In this document: one piece after another, positions 38,375 through 47,234 of the stretch
Numbering within the stretch: position 1 is the stretch's first letter
Layout: the number at the start of each line of letters is the position of its first letter
From: Pycnococcus provasolii
Lineage: Eukaryota; Chlorophyta; Pseudoscourfieldiophyceae; Pseudoscourfieldiales
Direction of reading: 5' to 3'
Length of the DNA: 64,000 nucleotides
Assembly: GCA_049487715.1 (NCBI GenBank)
Contig: CP150577.1
Coordinates: 496,001-560,000 of the forward strand
Notes under the pieces: generated by a model
Told to the model about the DNA's origin: nothing
What the model saw: only the letters and a program-made list of their open reading frames with translations
Database searches by the model: none
Translations under genes and position numbers: made by a program

Positions 38375-38749
38375 ATGGATACCTGGTTTACATGGAATAA
38401 TGGAGGTTGTCCGTTCAACAATGGATCCTCTCGGGACTGGAATAACTGTGTGAATTGGACGGCATGGCATCAAGGGATCTACGTATGCCCTAAAGCCAAA
38501 GAATTGGATGCGCTTGGGCAACTTCCAGCTCCGAATCGACCAGGCCGCAACCAGCCAACAAAAAAGGTGTGGAATCAGCGCAAGCAAGCCTTTGTGGTGC
38601 TAGATGAGCAGGAGAATCCGGTTGATCCGTCTCCTGAACCACCTACGATACCACTGGATAACAACGATGGTTTAGATTCGCAAAACATCAACACACCTCC
38701 GCACGGATCTAACAAGGGGATGTTATGGGAAAATGAACCAAGAATTTGA
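38375..38749 (+). CDS. Hypothetical small protein
   Basis: 124 aa from an ATG. The start is Trp/Asn-rich (MDTWFTWNNGGCPFNN) and the end Pro/Asn-rich (DPSPEPPTIPLDNND); two Cys lie in the first 40 residues. No signal peptide, membrane segment or known motif. Possibly a transposon-derived fragment. The following 38750-39178 has no gene. Confidence 0.3.
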   Translation: MDTWFTWNNGGCPFNNGSSRDWNNCVNWTAWHQGIYVCPKAKELDALGQLPAPNRPGRNQPTKKVWNQRKQAFVVLDEQENPVDPSPEPPTIPLDNNDGLDSQNINTPPHGSNKGMLWENEPRI

Positions 38750-39178
38750 TCGAATGTTGGGGGAGGGAGATTTTCTGATTTTTTATCCCCTCCCCCCCTA
38801 GTCGGAGAAATGCGAAGGGGAAGTTCCCCGTTATATTTCCCCGTTATAGATCAGCCGAGTGCACTCACTTCACGACGCACTGACGGCGTTCTACAGGTCG
38901 GTTTTGAGTGTTGTTTTGTTCTAAAGTCCATTACGAGAGATGAGGAATCCAGCGCAAAAAACCGCATCTCAAGCGCACAAATAGCGCAAAAGTTAGTTTT
39001 TTGGGCTCCCGACAAACGCTCCTGCTTCTTAGGCAAATCCCCTGTTAAAAATACGTGTGAGAAATATTTTGGGGTTGACTTTCTAGCCGATTCTAAACTC
39101 ATCATACATCGAATGGTTCCTTGAAAGGTTTGACAATAGGGTATCTACAGCATTGTTAGCCGTAGTGAACGATAGACA

Positions 39179-40024
39179 ATGGCGGTATGTAACAGCAGCA
39201 CAACTAAGAATGGGAAAGTTGAACTTCAAACTCCGACCTCTGCAGTTGACAAAAACTTCGACTGGACTGGTTCAAGTATGAGAGTACAGAATCTACAATA
39301 TAAGCACAAGCATCCCAACTCTGTTGACTCGCTTGACGTTGCACAAATTCTTCATCTTGTCCACTTGTTCGACTTATCGAACGATGTATTGCATCGCATC
39401 GAGCGACTGCTAGGCACGGACATGCGCGTCATACCACAACATATTAAAGCTGTCGCGAAAAAGCCAAGATTTCCACACGTGGCGGACCCTCTTGTGGATG
39501 CATTTTACATATATGACAATCCTGCAATTACGATGAATAAGTGGACGCGCATTTGCGAGAGACGAACACAAATCGATTATTTATCTCTTAAATCACTTGA
39601 AGAACATCCGGCAAGAACTTTCGATCCAGAGAAGGCAACAACTTTTGTCATCCCGACACAAATGTATCAGTCATTTTTGCGACCAGACAAGACAGGGCAC
39701 GTAAAACGCTTGAAAGACGCAATGGGCGCATTGACGTCATCGAAGTATTTTCTGCGCAAACGTGGCTACGACCACATCTTGTCCACATTTCACTGGCAAT
39801 TTAGTCGATGGTCAATAGGACTGAACCAATGGCGGAATTTGCTGCCACAAGAGTACATTAGTCTCTTAGAAAACGTTACAACGCTGCGTTACGAAGTCTA
39901 TGGTCAAAGCAAGTGGAGGAATCGCTATCTTGTTACACTCATAACAGACCTCCGTCCTTTACGCGACACCGTCCCCGTAGGATTAGCTAGTTCTCACAAC
40001 AGTATTGCAACATTCAGGTCATAA
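39179..40024 (+). pseudogene. Truncated exostosin (GT47) gene with sulfotransferase-cassette end
   Basis: 281-codon frame. From about 39376 it matches the 54.6-kb gene: last residues of the sulfotransferase-like cassette (SNDVLHRIERLLGTDMRVIP), then the exostosin domain start (DAFYIYDNPAITMNKW, YFLRKRGYDHILSTFHWQFS, YEVYGQSKWRNR). Coding similarity ends near 39930, where the shared 3' cassette T3 cuts in and supplies the terminal residues and stop. The first 65 codons match nothing I know. So the cassette is cut at both ends: 5' sulfotransferase part and 3' half of the glycosyltransferase are gone. Confidence 0.75.
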
Positions 40025-40396
40025 GGAATGTAGACGATGTCGGTCAATAGAAGAGAAAGGTCTGTATCATATGTCGTGTAGCACTCTGCTCCGGTCCATG
40101 ACGATGTTCTGTTTTTATTTAGTGCATGCTGCGTCCCCACGTGCGATTCCCCTTCTGCGTGTGTGTGAAGAAGTTTGTCAGTTGCTAGTATAGGTTAGAG
40201 TCCTTCAAAAAAAATAACTTACCAAAACTTTAGCAATACTAGTGCTAGTGCGTGGTTCGTGCACTTACACCTCCCTGCACCATGTGCCTCATGGTGAGCG
40301 AGGCAAAGAAGTGTGTGCCACTAATAACCAATCCTTGGCAGTAATGATGGAGGGAGGAGAAATGAATGAATGATGAACGAATCAATGATGCACCCG
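39933..40396 (+). repeat. Shared 3' cassette T3, copy 2
   Basis: Begins GTTACACTCATAACAGACC inside the truncated exostosin frame, continues through the TTTTTATTTAGTGCATGCTG part absent from copy 1, and ends in a TGAATGAATGA-type stretch. Nearly identical to 61451-61900. Confidence 0.8.
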
Positions 40397-40503
40397 CGTT
40401 ATAGTCTGAAGTGAAAACGTCTTGACTACGACGCGGCGGCGCGGAGCAGCACGCATGGGGTGCTCGCGCCCTAGTAACGAAATCATTCTCGAGTAAACAT
40501 TAC

Positions 40504-40673
40504 AGGTTTACGCACCGGCAGGCCAGAGCTCAAGCCCCGCTACCGCTCGTTTAAAGGGCGTCGACTGGACAGCCTTTTTATTCAGCAGCTAACCGTTGAT
40601 GGCATCGGAGGCGGGGGTATCGAGTTTTTGGCATTCAACATCCAGTGCTCTTCTTTCTCGGGGGCTACTCAAA
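40504..40673. repeat. R1 repeat, copy 3, with inverted flank
   Basis: 40553-40673 matches 6-153 with substitutions; 40504-40552 is the reverse complement of 154-206. So the flank that follows R1 near the window start precedes it, inverted, here. 40674-40900 is AT-rich with TTAGGGTT motifs and no gene. Confidence 0.7.
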
Positions 40674-40901
40674 ACCCTTCGGGATATCATTGTTGGTACG
40701 CCTTATAGTCCTGAAACCCCCTTCATCACTCCCATCACTTCCATCACTTTTCACAAAATAACGTCATATTTATCTAAATATATAAGAAAAAGTCTAATAA
40801 AAGTCTAATGAATTTTGTTAGGGTTATATAAATTTTTAATTAGGGTTTTTAAATTAACATTAGGGTTAAGTCTAAAAAATCTAATTAAAATTTAAACAAT
40901 T

Positions 40902-41699
40902 TATTATGACCCAGCAGGAACTGCCGCAACAGGATTTGATGTAACACATGCTTCACCAACCACTTTACCTTCCTATGAAATGAATAATATTCACTTTTCA
41001 GTGGAATGTATGGGAATGAGTGACGGAATGTATGATGCCATATTAGAAAAGAGAATAGAGCAGATGGGTTTCCTTGAAATTCCATTCAAGCAATACTTCT
41101 CTTTTACAGACCGAGTAAATGGAAATGATATAAGATTTAATGTTTCTACGCAGTCACTTGACCGCATTTGGGCGGTATTTAGAGACCCAACATATCAAAC
41201 CATTACAGCACCAATTCGTATTGAAGGACACAAACACGCAACCGCAGGAAATAATAACAAACTTAACCATATGACAAGCGAAGTAGAAAAATACAATGGT
41301 AAGTTGTATAACTTTAAAGAAAATCCAGCAGCAGGGCAGAAACCAACATATCAGTTCAGCATTAATAACAGTTTTATCCCCAACTATCCTGCCAGTGCCG
41401 AAGAGATGTGGTATATTTCAACAAACTCCAACACACACTGCGAATTAGAACCTGTATGCCAAAACTTGGAACAGTATAAGAATAACTACTTCGTTCTTTC
41501 GTGCCGATTAAACTTACCAAAAAGCGAAACAACACGAGTTCATAGCGGATTAGACCTTCGTGGCGTAAATGCTAATCTCACACTTAAAACCACTGGATTA
41601 GACACGGCATCTGCTACTGCTTCTAATGTGGTTCTCTTTACAGAATGCTCGTCTGTCTTACGAGTAGGTATGGGTAAAGAGATTACCATTATTCAGTAA
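40902..41699 (+). pseudogene. Polinton-like virus/virophage major capsid protein, C-terminal part
   Basis: The frame opens near 40902 (YDPAGTAATGFDVTHASPT); first ATG at 40980; ends 41699. About 264 residues. YQFSINNSFIPNYPASAEEM and the ending SSVLRVGMGKEITIIQ, with alternating strand-like segments, resemble the C-terminal jelly-roll half of major capsid proteins of algal polinton-like viruses. This is a recognition by pattern, not by alignment. The N-terminal jelly roll is missing and a stop precedes the frame. AT-rich and distinct in codon use from neighbours, consistent with viral origin. A double-jelly-roll capsid would form the icosahedral shell. Confidence 0.6.
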
Positions 41700-41701
41700 G
41701 T

Positions 41702-41749
41702 GGTCCAACTTTTGGAATAACACTCTATAATATTTTAAAAAGTAGGACC
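41702..41749. terminator. Intergenic hairpin H1 after capsid gene
   Basis: GGTCCAACTTTT pairs with AAAAGTAGGACC across an AT-rich loop, right after the capsid stop codon. The same design appears at 46235-46286 and 46377-46416. Confidence 0.7.
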
Positions 41750-41803
41750 AACTAACAATTTAAACAGTGTTGTTTGCCGCGATAAATTAAATGTTAAAAC
41801 TAA

Positions 41804-42067
41804 ATGCCACCGAAACTTAAATGCTACACAAAAAAACGAAAAAATGACACAAAGTATGTGACTTGTAATGACAATAAAAAGAAATTACTACCACCACCAC
41901 CACCTTTACAACCAGCAGGAGCGTTTCCAAACTTAAATCAATTCACAAGCAAACCGAAAAGAAAAACAAAGCAGAAACCGCCACAAAAGAACCTTACCCA
42001 AGTTGTAATATTAAGTAATCACCACCAAGCAAAAGAAGGGTTTTTGCGAAGATTTCCAAGAAAATAA
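41804..42067 (+). CDS. Small basic viral-type protein
   Basis: 87 aa from an ATG: MPPKLKCYTKKRKNDTKYV, then a Pro run and a second Lys-rich block. Very basic, suggesting nucleic-acid binding or a minor virion protein of the polinton-like insertion. Follows the capsid gene by about 100 bp in the same direction. No known family identified. Confidence 0.45.
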   Translation: MPPKLKCYTKKRKNDTKYVTCNDNKKKLLPPPPPLQPAGAFPNLNQFTSKPKRKTKQKPPQKNLTQVVILSNHHQAKEGFLRRFPRK

Positions 42068-42077
42068 GCCTTTCTAA

Positions 42078-42410
42078 GTTACTCGTCCTTGGTGGGCGAA
42101 GGATGTAAATGTTAGTCAAATTGTGGAACGAATGTTAGTCAAGAACACAGACCAGCAATATTTAATTGAGAAGGACAATGGAAAAGTGTATTCAAATGGG
42201 ACATTATCGTCTGTCATAAAACGAGCATTTGAAAGGGCAGGAGTAGAAGGTGTCGGCGTGAATGAATTACGACACAGCGTAATTTCGTATGTCTATGGAA
42301 ACGAAGACAAGTTTGACAATAATGACAAAAAGTTACTCGCAAACGATATGAACCACGATGTTGCTACTGCTAAATTGATTTACCAACGCAAAAAGTTCAG
42401 GGACGATTAA
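42078..42410 (+). pseudogene. Tyrosine recombinase/integrase C-terminal part, viral type
   Basis: The frame opens at about 42078 (WWAKDVNVSQIV) and ends 42410. GVNELRHSVISYVYG carries the catalytic Arg and His; NDMNHDVATAKLIYQRK gives the second His and the Tyr nucleophile at normal spacing. The N-terminal part is absent. Tyrosine recombinases serve as integrases in many algal polinton-like viruses, so this fits the neighbouring capsid fragment. Confidence 0.65.
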
Positions 42411-42503
42411 GGTTGAAATCACGTGCAAAGCCAAAAACCGAAAAAAAGACCGATAGTTTTCCCTCTTCCCACACTTTCTTGATTGATTATTGAAGGTTGT
42501 CAT

Positions 42504-44705
42504 CTAATCTATGGCCACCGCCAAAGCAAGGAATGCGATGACGTAAAATACTTGAGCTAGCTTCGATGCCGAGGATGTCTTTGAGATGTTGCACGGTTGA
42601 TTGTTGCAACTGTCGGACGTTGATGGCTTTGTCCCGGAGCACATCGTGTCTGCCACTGCCTGTCCGTCCGAACGTAAGCACGTGACAGTGCGGGTACGTG
42701 TGCCCCCGCCGCAAGATTCGGAACACGAGCCAAAGGATCCTGCGGAAAACGCATAAATGTATGAAGTCGTGGGCGCTTTCGTAGCATCCGTGTCTACAAT
42801 CGCTGCTTGTATCATCGCAATGGATTTAACTGGCACTCCCTTTTCTTTCAAAGATTCAAGAAGTTCATCCGAATAATCTGGATCTTGCTCTATTTTAGAA
42901 GCGATCGCTGCTGCATTTGCGGGATTTGGTGTCTCTATCTGAAAGTCAACTTTCAGGCTTGCGGTCTGAAGAAGACTGCGCCGAGAGTCGATTTCCGTGA
43001 TATCAAGCACCGTTACCTGACCTGACTCGATAGCAAATGTTTTAGCGACGCCCGCTTTAAACTTCGTCTCATCGAACGCTTGCTTCGTCACGCCTACCAT
43101 CGTCACAACTGATTTCACTATATTTCCTCCTTTTGTGACTAGAGGCGTCGTTGTGGCTGCCTGTGCACTTGTAGTGCTAGTTGTCGTCGGCGCAGCGGTG
43201 GTTGACGGTGTCGCGCAAGCCTGGGTATTGCACGACTGACTTGTCGACGGTTTCGTGCCGGAGCACATCGTGTCTGCCACAGCTTGTCCATCCGAGCGTA
43301 GACAGGTTATGGTGCGAGTACGTGTACCCCCACCGCAAGATTCGGAACACGAACCAAAGGATCCCTCGGAAAACGCATACGTGTACGAATTCGTTGGAGA
43401 ATTCACTGCATTTGTCGTGGTAGGTGTCGTCGGCGCAGCGGTGGTTGATGATAAACCGGTGGTTGTCGTAGTGGTTGTCGCAGCGGTGGTTGTCGTCGTG
43501 GGTGTCGTTGTTGTTTCGGTCGTCGTGTAGCATTCCTGCGTGTTGCACAATTGAGCCATCTCTGGGGCCGTCATACCCGAACACATTGATGCATCTACAG
43601 TCCAGCCGTCCGACCTTGTGCACAATACCAAGCGCGTCTGCGTGCCAGTTCCACAAGACTCCGAGCACGAACTCCACGCTTCGGTGGTGTACGAGTACGT
43701 GTACGACGGAGGCAGGGTTGTCATAGGCGGCGCCTTGCAATAAGCCGTGTTACGGCAGCACTCGTTCGTGTTGCCCGGGCAGTCCTTGTATCCGCTCGAG
43801 CAGTAAAAGTTCGAAGTCTCGCAGTGGTGATCCGGCGGAGGCGGAGGCGGCGACGGCGGCGCCTTGCAATAAGCTGTGTTACGGCAGCACTCATTCGTGT
43901 TGCCCGGGCAGTCCTTGTATCCGCTCGAGCAGTAAAAGTTCGAAGTCTCGCAGTGGTGATCCGGCGGAGGCGGAGGCGGCGACGGCGGCGCCTTGCAATA
44001 AGCCGTGTTACGGCAGCACTCATTCGTGTTGCCCGGGCAGTCCTTGTATCCGCTCGAGCAGTATAAGTTCGAAGTCTCGCAGTGGTTGTCCGGTGGAGGC
44101 GGAGGAGGACTCACAGCTGGGCAGTAAGCCGTGTTGCGGCAGCATGTCACGCTGTCATACGGGCAGTCCTTGTATCCGCTCGAGCAGTATAAGTTCGAAG
44201 TCTCGCAGTGGTTGTCCGGTGGAGGCGGAGGAGGACTCACAGCTGGGCAGTAAGCCGTGTTGCGGCAGCATGTCACGCTGTCATACGGGCAGTCCTTGTA
44301 TCCGCTCGAGCAGTATAAGTTCGAAGTCTCGCAGTGGTTGTCCGGTGGAGGTGGCGGGGGACTCACAGCTGGGCAATTGCTTGTTGAGATGCAGCATGTC
44401 ACGCTGTCATACGGGCAGTCCTTGTATCCGCTCGAGCAAAAAGCGCTGGTTGATTCGCACTGAGGAGCATACGGACAGTCCGAGAGCGATTTGCAGCACT
44501 TATTATTATTTCCAGGGCAGTCACTGTAACCGGATGAGCAGTATAAGTTCGAAGTCTCACATGAACTACTGCTGCTTCCACCAAAAAAGAGAAGAGAACG
44601 CTCGTGGTTTGCCTTGAAATCGCTTGCGTTAGCAACATCAGCAGCAAGAAGCACGAATAAGGCAGCAAAGGTCGTACAGTAGAGAAGTGACACGAAACGA
44701 AACAT
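42504..44705 (-). CDS. Secreted cysteine-rich repeat / Pro-rich / TSP1 surface protein
   Basis: Protein of 733 aa from the ATG at 44705 (an upstream in-frame extension lacks ATG). Signal peptide MFRFVSLLYCTTFAALFVLL. Residues about 45-330 hold seven or eight near-identical Cys-rich units (CETSNLYCSSGYKDC then CPYDSVTCC or CPGNTNECC), separated by PPPPPP linkers that suit hydroxyproline glycosylation. Then three TSP1 repeats (WSSCSESCGTGTQTR; FGSCSESCGGGTRTR twice), Thr-rich mucin-like linkers, a SEA-like stretch with RRSLLQ, as in algal matrix proteins, and a C-terminal hydrophobic tail (AQVFYVIAFLALAVAI). Probably wall- or membrane-attached. It splits the viral insertion into two halves; GC is higher than the flanks. 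Repeats at DNA level invite unequal crossing-over. Confidence 0.75.
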   Translation of the reverse strand: MFRFVSLLYCTTFAALFVLLAADVANASDFKANHERSLLFFGGSSSSSCETSNLYCSSGYSDCPGNNNKCCKSLSDCPYAPQCESTSAFCSSGYKDCPYDSVTCCISTSNCPAVSPPPPPPDNHCETSNLYCSSGYKDCPYDSVTCCRNTAYCPAVSPPPPPPDNHCETSNLYCSSGYKDCPYDSVTCCRNTAYCPAVSPPPPPPDNHCETSNLYCSSGYKDCPGNTNECCRNTAYCKAPPSPPPPPPDHHCETSNFYCSSGYKDCPGNTNECCRNTAYCKAPPSPPPPPPDHHCETSNFYCSSGYKDCPGNTNECCRNTAYCKAPPMTTLPPSYTYSYTTEAWSSCSESCGTGTQTRLVLCTRSDGWTVDASMCSGMTAPEMAQLCNTQECYTTTETTTTPTTTTTAATTTTTTTGLSSTTAAPTTPTTTNAVNSPTNSYTYAFSEGSFGSCSESCGGGTRTRTITCLRSDGQAVADTMCSGTKPSTSQSCNTQACATPSTTAAPTTTSTTSAQAATTTPLVTKGGNIVKSVVTMVGVTKQAFDETKFKAGVAKTFAIESGQVTVLDITEIDSRRSLLQTASLKVDFQIETPNPANAAAIASKIEQDPDYSDELLESLKEKGVPVKSIAMIQAAIVDTDATKAPTTSYIYAFSAGSFGSCSESCGGGTRTRTVTCLRSDGQAVADTMCSGTKPSTSDSCNNQPCNISKTSSASKLAQVFYVIAFLALAVAID

Positions 44706-45313
44706 ACTGGCCACAAACAAACTTAAGGTTTTAAATTCTTGAAACAAAAGGCTGCCAGGACAAAAGAGACAAGAATGATGAGTTTAACTGAGTCAGGATA
44801 TAAAATCTTTTTCGAGACTTAAATTCGAGACTCGCGCCCTTCCGTTCATTCAAGGTTGGAACATATCGCCTAATACAAATAACGAAGGGGACCATAATAA
44901 CGAAGCCTTCATTCATTGGCAACGAAGTACCAAATGAGTTGCCAAATCAATGGGGACTTAAAGTTACGAAAATATCTCAAGCTTTTTGGAGAAACCAATG
45001 ACCGACACACCAACCAACCATTTCGCTCTCCAAGGCGGTAAGATTGGCTCGGATTCAGAGAGGTCTTGTGGTGTCCCATTTTTGTCACTCACAGGGAAAG
45101 GGAAAGGACTAACCTCGCTTCCAGAAGAATGGCAGGGACGAACGGTTGGCCATTCGCATCCTAACGGTGGGAGACTCGTGGGGTAGGTAGTAGTGGTTCC
45201 CCCCGAACAACCTGGCCTTGCACAGACCAGGAAACTTCGCGACTAGATGGTCTCGCACCAGGCCACAAGGTGCGGTTGGAGACCTGTTTTGCTTCGCAAC
45301 ATGACAGGGAAAA
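44706..45313. other. Upstream region of the TSP1 protein; no gene recognised
   Basis: Contains no persuasive frame. The TSP1 gene promoter would lie here on the minus strand; no clear motif seen. Confidence 0.4.
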
Positions 45314-45452
45314 TGTTGCGAAGGGGTGCGCAACAAAATTAGGGTTATGTTGCGCGGGGGTTCGCAACAAAATTAGGGTTCTGTTGCGAAGGGGTTCGCA
45401 ACAAAAACGGGGCGGTGTTGCGAACCCTGTTGTATAGACCCTGTTGCGAACC
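45314..45452. repeat. Hairpin-forming tandem repeat GTTGCGAAGGGGTTCGCAAC
   Basis: Three units of about 34 bp, each a GTTGCG...CGCAAC hairpin joined by AAAATTAGGGTT, followed by two degenerate half-units. No coding role apparent. Confidence 0.8.
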
Positions 45453-45649
45453 GAATTTTGATGAGCGAGGTTGGAGACAGCGACGATGATGACCTTACCA
45501 GCGATGGGTCGCTCGGAAGTGCTGACCCGTCCGAGACCAACAAAGCCGTTGTCGCTCCTTCCAACCACACGCTGTTTCAGTCGCTTAAAGAAAACGACTT
45601 CGTATGTTCGTTCAGTTATTTCCGTGTGCAAGCACCCTGATGGCGTCGA

Positions 45650-45783
45650 TCTTCAGTAACTTGAAACACCTTACGATAAAGTCAAAGTTGATGAAACGAT
45701 TTTCAACCAACACAAATATTACTCAGCGTCATCTTACACAACAGAGGTTCATACAACACACGAGCATCTCATCAACCTTCTTT
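45650..45783 (+). pseudogene. Short frame of possible viral origin
   Basis: After a stop at 45657, a frame gives LETPYDKVKVDETIFNQHKY followed by YSASSYTTEVHTTHEH and a stop at 45783. Composition matches the AT-rich viral section. Too short to assign. Confidence 0.25.
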
Positions 45784-45808
45784 AAGTGCTGGAAACTTAC
45801 CTTTTCAG

Positions 45809-46213
45809 GTGGAGTGGATAACACAACCCAAACCGACGACTGATGACCTTAAAACGCTTGTGTATGGAGCTCTAAATAACAACCTATCTATACCAAAACC
45901 GCCTCACGGTATGCCTTATTATGGTCTTGAGATAAACGAACAGCAGGATAAAAGGGTCGCTGACCTTGTTAGGTCAATTAAGCAGATGTGTGTAAGGGGC
46001 AAAAAGCGTTCTATGATGTGCGTCTTAAAACTCAACGAGGGACAACCGATACTAAAGCGTGGTTATATAACCTGTCTTGAACTAAAGTATGCTGGAGACC
46101 TCATTGATGCGTATCGCACTATTGACACACGAACGCTCGTCAGTTTAACATTACGAGATGTTAAGTATGTAAAATACAAAAGTCATTCTTACGAAACAGA
46201 TGAGGATGACTGA
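45809..46213 (+). CDS. Hypothetical protein in the AT-rich viral section
   Basis: Open frame of 134 codons beginning with GTG; the first ATG inside gives a shorter protein. Residues include KSIKQ-like basic helices (VADLVRSIKQMCVRGKKRS) and a strand-rich end (LVSLTLRDVKYVKYKSH) followed by an acidic tail. No family recognised. A perfect-looking hairpin follows the stop, as after the capsid gene, so it probably belongs to the same virus-like insertion. Confidence 0.4.
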   Translation: MEWITQPKPTTDDLKTLVYGALNNNLSIPKPPHGMPYYGLEINEQQDKRVADLVRSIKQMCVRGKKRSMMCVLKLNEGQPILKRGYITCLELKYAGDLIDAYRTIDTRTLVSLTLRDVKYVKYKSHSYETDEDD

Positions 46214-46234
46214 CGGCTACCAACACCATGTAAG

Positions 46235-46286
46235 TGGTTCAACATTTTAATTTTTTATTAATAATATTTCCAAAAAGTTGAACCGC
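46235..46286. terminator. Intergenic hairpin H2
   Basis: GTGGTTCAACATTTT pairs with AAAAAGTTGAACCGC around an ATTTTTTATTAATAATATTT loop, 20 bp after the stop at 46213. The surrounding 46214-46300 is duplicated at 46350-46440. Confidence 0.7.
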
Positions 46287-46376
46287 TACCGCTCAGTCGT
46301 GTTGGCTGTCGTTCGGGTCATCGTCGTCATTCGGGGCTTCAGGGATGAAACGGCTACCAACACAAATGGTTCAACA

Positions 46377-46416
46377 TTTTAATTTTTTACTAATAATATT
46401 TCCCAAAAGTTGAACC
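46377..46416. terminator. Intergenic hairpin H3
   Basis: Near-copy of H2 (GGTTCAACATTTT with AAAAGTTGAACC). Lies before the small gene at 46497. Confidence 0.65.
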
Positions 46417-46496
46417 GCTACCGCTTAATCGTGTTGGTTCCGCCTGTTCGTATCGTAAATCATTTAAAGAAATCAATCTTTATTATAATAATCAAT

Positions 46497-46733
46497 ATGG
46501 GTATGACAAAACAGGAATATAACAAAATGTATGGAACAAAGCACAAAACACAAATCAACCAACGCCACCGAGACCGATATGCGAATGATACTGACTTTAA
46601 GAACCGCCAGAAGATTTATCAGATAAAACACCGACTAATGAATGGCGGTTCCTGTAAGAAAAGCACCCTTGAACGCTACGATTTACTTGACCTCTTAAAT
46701 GAGTATGCGTCTCAAATCCGCCAAGATGTGTAA
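46497..46733 (+). CDS. Small basic protein in the viral section
   Basis: 78 aa from an ATG. Basic and helical: MGMTKQEYNKMYGTKHKTQ, then RHRDRYANDTDF and a C-terminal leucine-rich helix. It could be a small DNA-binding protein; no family named. It is the last gene of the AT-rich section before the duplicated DIRS-like end at 46780. Confidence 0.4.
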   Translation: MGMTKQEYNKMYGTKHKTQINQRHRDRYANDTDFKNRQKIYQIKHRLMNGGSCKKSTLERYDLLDLLNEYASQIRQDV

Positions 46734-46779
46734 AAATATCCTCTCTACTTACTCTTAAATAATGAGAGTCAGGATTACT

Positions 46780-47118
46780 AAACGCAAGGCCACAATCTCA
46801 GGTGGCTCTTGTGCAACAGCTGCCATATGCAAGTGCCCTCAAGCACTTAATCAAAATCTCCTCGGAGTAGTAACTAAATCAGAAATCTCCTCGGAGTAAC
46901 AAGATAGGTAGTTCACTTGTGAACTCCTCACGTCAGTGATCCCACGCGTCTCGACACGTGTGGCTGCAAAGGTTGCGCGAACAGCGCAACCAGCAGCAGG
47001 AATGGTGGTCCGAGGGAGACCACCTTAAACCCTAGCAGCCGAGCCACCCCGCGGCTCGGCACCTCAGAGGGGGCCCTCTACCGTTTACCCCGACTAAACC
47101 TTTCGGTAGAATCGTACA
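46780..47118 (+). repeat. Duplicated end of the DIRS-like element
   Basis: Nearly identical to 17230-17569, including TCAAAATCTCCTCGGAGTA twice, the GGTTGCGC hairpin and the end GAATCGTACA. Here it abuts, about 100 bp further, an open frame whose start is missing. Confidence 0.85.
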
Positions 47119-47234
47119 AAAAACTGAAGGGAGAAAAACCCAAGTCCCTCGAGGGGGGGTGTACCCCTGCCTCCTCCCTCCTTGTCCCGGGGCGAGAGGT
47201 CTCGAGAGGTCTCAAGAGGTCGCGCCGCCGGAAA

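Noticed and set aside
43824-44617. Plus-strand Arg/Val-rich frames opposite the Cys-rich units
   Set aside because: Shadows of the repeated minus-strand gene; no start or domain evidence.
45314-45452. CRISPR array
   Set aside because: Three hairpin units with near-identical linkers, no unique spacers, in a eukaryotic-type region without cas genes.
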